Below, in pieces: positions 61,690-64,000 of a DNA stretch of 64,000 nt. The position numbers were made by a program, and so were the translations under genes. The notes under the pieces are model-generated. The model searched no databases, was not told the DNA's origin, and was given only the letters and a program-made list of their open reading frames with translations. Source of the stretch: Glandiceps talaboti. Its lineage: Eukaryota; Hemichordata; Enteropneusta; Spengelidae. Position 1 is the first letter of the stretch. Each line of letters begins with the position of its first letter. Where the stretch lies: the NCBI RefSeq assembly GCF_964340395.1, contig NC_135549.1, forward strand, positions 32,650,832 to 32,714,831. The letters run 5' to 3'.

Positions 61690-61998
61690 ATCAAAAATAG
61701 AAAAGAAGATCTGCTGACTTGAAATTAACAAATCTGAGTAAGCTACCCTCTGCACATCAACACACCAGATATTAAAGCAATCTGACGAGGAGTATTTGAG
61801 GAGATGATGAAAATATCATTTTTGGAAAAAAATTGTAAAAAATTGAAAATGGCACAAATCAACTTGGCATGAACAAATCTGAAGTCTCCCCCCCCCCCCC
61901 CCCCCCCCCCCCCCCGGAACATGCACACCAAATATCAAAGTATTCTGACTGTCACTTTCGGAGAAGATGATGAAAATAAAAAAAGTTAACAGACAGAC
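61690..61998. repeat. two-unit interspersed repeat (family C) with C28 tract
   Basis: Two ~150-bp units share an ACACCAGATATTAAAGCAATCTGAC-like segment (CACACCAAATATCAAAGTAT in the second) and GGAGA(A)GATGATGAAAAT. The second ends in AACAGACAGACC. Between them 61888-61915 is an uninterrupted run of 28 C. Confidence 0.7.
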
Positions 61999-62420
61999 CA
62001 TGATCACTTATACCTCTATACCTACATATGTATACCAACCTATACCTAAAGCTGTCAGCCAAAAATTAACAAGAATTTGACTTTGCTTGCATGGTTCCCT
62101 GTGGCAATTTATGTGTGCACATACAGTGCCTGCGTGTCTCTGGGGGTTTAGAATTGTTATTATTGTAATGAATAGTGAGTGTGTGAAGCCTCTTTCGTAT
62201 CTATCTAAATAGTTCTTGGACCTTGGACATTGAACATAAATAATAACATGCCAACAAGCAAAAGTTCACAATTTAGTGCTTGCAAAAAGATTTGCACTCT
62301 TACAAAAAAATGTAATGCCAAAGCCGAAGGTGATTTTAGCTGGATTTATTTATCGTACAGTGCTATAATTTGCCTGGATATCTTAGATTGAAGGTAAATG
62401 GCCATGCAGTAATCAGTAAG
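61999..62420. other. no feature recognised
   Basis: AT-rich spacer before the 52-bp array. Confidence 0.4.
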
Positions 62421-63013
62421 ATTTTACAGGACATTTCGCTACATTTGCAAGGTTAGACTATATCTTCTTTAAATTTTACGGGACATTTCGCTACATTTGC
62501 AAGGTTAGACTATATCTTCTTTACATTTTACAGGACATTTTGCAAGACTTGCAAGATTAGACTATATCTTCTGTAAATTTTACAGGACATTTTGCAAGAC
62601 TTGCAAGACTTGCAAGATTAGTCTATATCTTCTGTAAATTTTACAGGACATTTTGCAAGACTTGCAAGATTAGACTATATCTTCTGTAAATTTTACAGGA
62701 CATTTCACTAGATTTGCAAGGTTAGACTATATCTTCTGTAAATTTTACAGGACATTTCACTAGATTTGCAAGGTTAGACTCTATCTTCTGTAAATTTTAC
62801 AGAACATTTCGCTAGATTTACAAAGTTAGACTATATCTTCTGTAAATTTTACAGAACATTTCGCTAGATTTGCAAGGTTAGACTCTATCTTCTGTAAATT
62901 TTACAGAACATTTCGCTAGATTTACAAAGTTAGACTATATCTTCTGTAAATTTTACAGAACATTTCGCTAGATTTGCAAGGTTAGACTATATCTTCTGTA
63001 AATTATACAGAAC
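62421..63013. repeat. 52-bp minisatellite, main block (~11 units)
   Basis: The unit contains ATTTTACAGGACATTTCGCT, AGATTTGCAAGGTTAGACTA and TATCTTCTGTAA. One unit has an extra ACTTGCAAG copy (62600-62612). Confidence 0.95.
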
Positions 63014-63265
63014 ATTTCATGTTGGCAAACGTACGGTTCTCATCTTTGCTTTGAAGTTGTAGCACCAAACATCGAGGTTTTAGTCAGTTATCATTGTAAC
63101 TATTTTCTAAATCAACGTGCAGTGTGACCTGTGAAATTTGAATATGACCCATCGTATGCATAACGTTTCAACAGTTTCATGTGCCCCATGACCATTTCCT
63201 GACATGGAGAGCACGTCGAGGGTAGTTTAGAAACTACGCGATGTTATTATTATTTATCCACGAAA
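63014..63265. other. non-repeat interruption of the 52-bp minisatellite
   Basis: About 250 bp of unrelated, less AT-rich sequence separates two blocks of the same repeat. It is probably an insertion, or unique sequence caught between array parts. No inverted ends or coding signal were found. Confidence 0.6.
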
Positions 63266-63372
63266 TTTTACAGGACATTTCACTAGACTTGCAAGGTTAG
63301 ACTATATCTTCTGTAAATTTTACAGGACACTTCACTAGACCTGCAAGGTTAGACTATATCTTCTGTAAATGC
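63266..63372. repeat. 52-bp minisatellite, second block (2 units)
   Basis: The array resumes with AAATTTTACAGGACATTTCA and CTAGACTTGCAAGG and ends in GTAAATGCTATACC. Confidence 0.92.
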
Positions 63373-64000
63373 TATACCATGTCAAGTACTGTTGACTTTG
63401 CTTGGAAATTCCTACTTCTTGATGCTATGATCTGCTGTGATCTATAATTATTTGTCAGAAATTACACATTACATTTCCCCCCATCCCAACCCCCACCCCC
63501 ACCCCCATTGCTCATTCCATTTTGGGTGTTGTCTGTTAGACAGATAACACAACTTCACATGTATCTGAGTATTTATTTTGTGATAGATGCAACAAAACAT
63601 AACCAAAAATACACATCCCTAGTTTTCATTTTCAACAAAATTAAGATGAAACCATTTTATAAAGCAAACATCAACTTAGTACAGTAGCGGTTTCACTATG
63701 TCACTCTCAGTCCTCCGCTAGAACTGCTACAGATCAATCATGTGTAAGCTCCTATAAAAAATGTGTCCAGGATCCTGTTCAAACTGTCTTTTTGTAGACA
63801 ATATTGCCCACCTCTTTGAAATTCGAGCATATCCTATGTCTTAGTCTATCGGTATAAATGCGTTGTTCTCGATCACATTAATGCTTCCTAAATGTTATTT
63901 TCAAGTGGAAATCATACTACATTCTCAACGTTACAGCTAAATTTTCAAATTCAGTAGACATGTTGACTAAAAAAAAAAGTAATACTGTGCATGCTCCATG
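63373..64000. other. no gene recognised; short CCCCCA tract at ~63478
   Basis: A (CCCCCA)n-like C-rich tract at 63478-63505 is the only feature seen before the window end. Confidence 0.4.

Overview
This window is animal-type nuclear DNA: short exons with GT-AG introns, CR1/Jockey/L2-type LINE remnants, hairpin MITEs, microsatellites, and many minisatellite or satellite arrays. It is AT-rich and carries many scattered ACATGTACATGTA-like words. That suggests a repeat-rich marine invertebrate (lancelet, hemichordate or lophotrochozoan are all possible), but nothing seen fixes the species. No rRNA, tRNA, CRISPR array or prokaryotic operon was recognised.

Layout. 1-7570: satellite of 49-bp units. 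8013-20107: five consecutive coding exons of one minus-strand gene, encoding the N-terminal ~298 residues of a protein with degenerate EF-hand-like loops followed by a long charged helix or coiled coil. The gene runs on past the left edge, so the 7.5-kb satellite lies in its fifth intron or beyond. Its introns also hold a LINE tail, interspersed repeats with internal tandem units, a 44-bp minisatellite, a perfect 567-bp tandem duplication, nested hairpin MITEs, and tandem copies of the splice acceptors of exons 2 and 3. 20.1-25.3 kb: a promoter-side minisatellite, a 67-bp repeat array, three foldback elements and a possible 5' untranslated exon or promoter. 25.3-27.2 kb: a 5'-truncated LINE with a 550-codon reverse-transcriptase ORF (minus). 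28.4-36.6 kb: a 38-bp minisatellite, G-rich short elements with terminal inverted repeats, and a ~45-bp minisatellite. 36.97 kb: a short TTAGTG telomere-like tract.

37.8-42.3 kb (minus): the most unusual stretch. Small exon-like segments (45-94 bp) with good splice sites lie in a region built from repeated exon-intron modules. Six of them join into one open frame of 133 codons with matching phases; at least seven others are related copies broken by stops or frameshifts. I do not recognise the protein.

43.0-51.35 kb: a satellite of ~134-bp units with higher-order structure, whose reading frames are accidentally open. 51.4-64 kb: a possible isolated coding exon, long copies of the same interspersed families seen in the gene's introns, and a 52-bp minisatellite interrupted by unrelated sequence. 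Tandem arrays make up over a third of the window. Apart from the LINE ORF and the two minus-strand gene models, I find no convincing coding sequence.
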